A program made the translations under genes and the position numbers. From NCBI GenBank assembly GCA_035582835.1, contig JAYKAV010003355.1, forward strand, positions 165,098 to 229,097: a stretch of 64,000 nucleotides of DNA, written 5' to 3'. This stretch comes from Phoebastria nigripes. Taxonomy: Eukaryota; Chordata; Aves; Procellariiformes; Diomedeidae. Of the stretch, positions 62,401 to 64,000 are shown in pieces (position 1 is the first letter of the stretch; every line of letters begins with the position of its first letter). The notes beneath the pieces were generated by a model. The model did not search any database, had not been told where the DNA came from, and was given only the letters and a program-made list of their open reading frames with translations.

Positions 62401-64000
62401 AGAGCTAGCTGTGCTGCACTAGGACTTGAAGAAATGATCGTATTAGCCTAGGAATGACATAAATATATGGAAGCACTGCCACAGGAACTTGTTTGTTTCA
62501 GGTCAAGGCACTGCAAATGCCCCTAGGTAATCAGATCCAATAAAAAAACTGGCTGCCTTACCTCTGAAGCTAACAAATTGTGTTGCAATTAGTCACACTC
62601 TTTTTCTTTCACACTCTCTTTCCATCTCCATCTCTTTCTCGCCCCTCTAATTTATGCACTTCATTGGTAATGCAAAGCCTCTTCATTTACAACTGAGAAT
62701 AGGAAAGTTTTCCACAGGAATTGTTATTGTCTTTTCTAAACAGATAGATATAACCTTAAAGAGAGATTTTTGTATGGTCTTCTATTTAATGGTTAATGAA
62801 TTGAATGTTAGTGAAAAGCACTACACTTTGGATACTGATCTTGTATTTTTAGCCAAATAATGTGAGCATCATGGACAGTAGTAGGGTAATCTAGTTTATT
62901 TGGTTTAGCTTATTGAAGAGTACCATGACTGATCCAGTCCTTAAAACCTCTGCCAAAATGACACAGATTTATTAATTCATTGCTTGTAGTACACTCAGTT
63001 TTTTAAAAAAATGCTTTCCATAGCTTCAGAGTATGTTACACTAGCAATCACACATCTGCACGATCACGTGTTATATTATTGAAGGCATAACTTCTGTCCT
63101 TTTCTGAAAGATCCCAATATCATAGATACTAAAGGATAGAGCCTATAACCTGAGAAGCCTCCTGACATGAGGAGAGTTAAAGCCTTTAAATCTGAAATCA
63201 CCAGCTGAAGTCTTGTCCACAGTGGTAAAATCAGGAGCTTGATCACTGAAATACTCTCATTGCTCTTTCCTGTATGTGTATGCATTGAGAATGTGACCAG
63301 AGTGGGCACTGGACTGTTCCCCTTAAATGCCACCTTTATGCTGAGGCCAGGGATATATGATGTTAGGGAAAAAAGTTGTCGTAATGAAGGATATTATTCC
63401 TGCAGAATAGGATTATGACATACTGATAGAAGGAAGTTTGTAATGAGAAATCTTTGGTCTTCAGCACTGTTGAAATTCACTATTGCCAGACTTTTTCAAA
63501 TAAAGATGCTATAAAGACTCAAAAGGGGTTTTTTTTAAAGAATACTTGCAGTTGCATTGCAGTTGATGCTATTGAAAGCTGAGTTGAAGAAAACGTGCTA
63601 TCAGCTCTGCAACTCATACAGGTTGTTCATGTACTTGTCCTATGCAGCTATCAGTGTGGTCATACACAGGAGAGGGGAGATAATGATTTTCCATCAAATA
63701 GCCATCCTGCTGTTTTTCATAACGTTGCCAGTCAGAAGCCTATGGAGTATGGCTTCTGCTGTAGTACAGAATGATTAATCACTGGCTAGGAAGGAAGAGC
63801 TGCTTACCTCCCTATTCCTTGTAGAAATAGCAGAGCTTTGACATGTAGGTTGATGCCAGCATAACAGGCACTCCCAACCTCTCTGACACTGGGGGATACT
63901 CAGCAATGTTCCAAGAGCGGAAAGCCACGTTTAATTTGCATATGAATTCACATACATATTTTAGCCATAATGTATTCCTGAAGCAACACTGTTTTGTGCT

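Larger units (their letters stand above)
38931..64000 (+). other. NRXN3: NRXN3 intron (5' part), more than 25 kb
   Basis: This is intronic sequence after the LNS6/stalk exon, and it extends beyond the window. It holds an old amniote repeat patch at about 39140-39235, a 22-base-period direct repeat at 39468-39508, a CR1 at 40187-40688 interrupted by a solo LTR (40689-41264), an L3-like relic at about 42370-42800, a (GGCA)n run at 46751-46768 and a perfect hairpin at 47409-47438. I looked for the NRXN3 stalk, SS5, transmembrane and C-terminal exons and saw none. From about 47500 to 64000 I see no repeat family or gene that I can support, apart from simple tracts. Confidence 0.8.

Overview
This window is intronic and exonic sequence from a bird nuclear genome. 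It lies inside the 3' half of a neurexin gene that reads on the + strand, and the protein sequence identifies the paralogue as neurexin-3 (NRXN3). The avian assignment rests on several CR1 LINE fragments with typical 3' ends, a solo LTR of an avian endogenous-retrovirus family, sparse ancient repeats (MIR, L3-like) and low CpG. The species cannot be named from this sequence.

Three coding exons are supported: 8057-8228, 32172-32261 and 38623-38930. Together they encode the larger part of the last LNS (LNS6) domain and the start of the Thr-rich stalk. The middle exon is 90 nt with both ends in phase 1. It is the splice-site-4 (SS4) cassette, which encodes the 30-residue insert that controls binding to neuroligins, LRRTMs and the cerebellin-GluD complex. 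Its downstream flank is packed with TAAA-type motifs, as expected for the SAM68/SLM1/SLM2 splicing response element. The exon coding the first part of LNS6, the beta-neurexin promoter, and the later stalk, SS5, transmembrane and tail exons were not found here. They should lie outside the window.

Layout: 1-225, antisense CR1 fragment cut by the window edge. 226-8056, upstream intron. 8057-8228, LNS6 exon. 8229-32171, 24-kb intron with two sense CR1 copies (13612-15135 and 24530-25344), a MIR and microsatellites. 32172-32261, SS4 exon. 32262-38622, 6.4-kb intron with the putative STAR-protein splicing element, several very old amniote repeats, a 34-nt A tract, a MIR, and a small CpG-rich segment that looks like a phase-matched 60-nt cassette exon (37242-37301). 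38623-38930, LNS6/stalk exon. 38931-64000, start of a large intron with a third CR1 whose 3' tail is split by a 576-bp solo LTR, an L3-like relic and otherwise unique sequence.

The most interesting leads are the candidate 60-nt exon between SS4 and the next exon, which keeps frame and would add about 20 residues at the SS4 position, and the dense motif cluster after SS4. I saw no second protein-coding gene, tRNA, rRNA or CRISPR. The other open frames are short and look like chance or repeat-derived ORFs.
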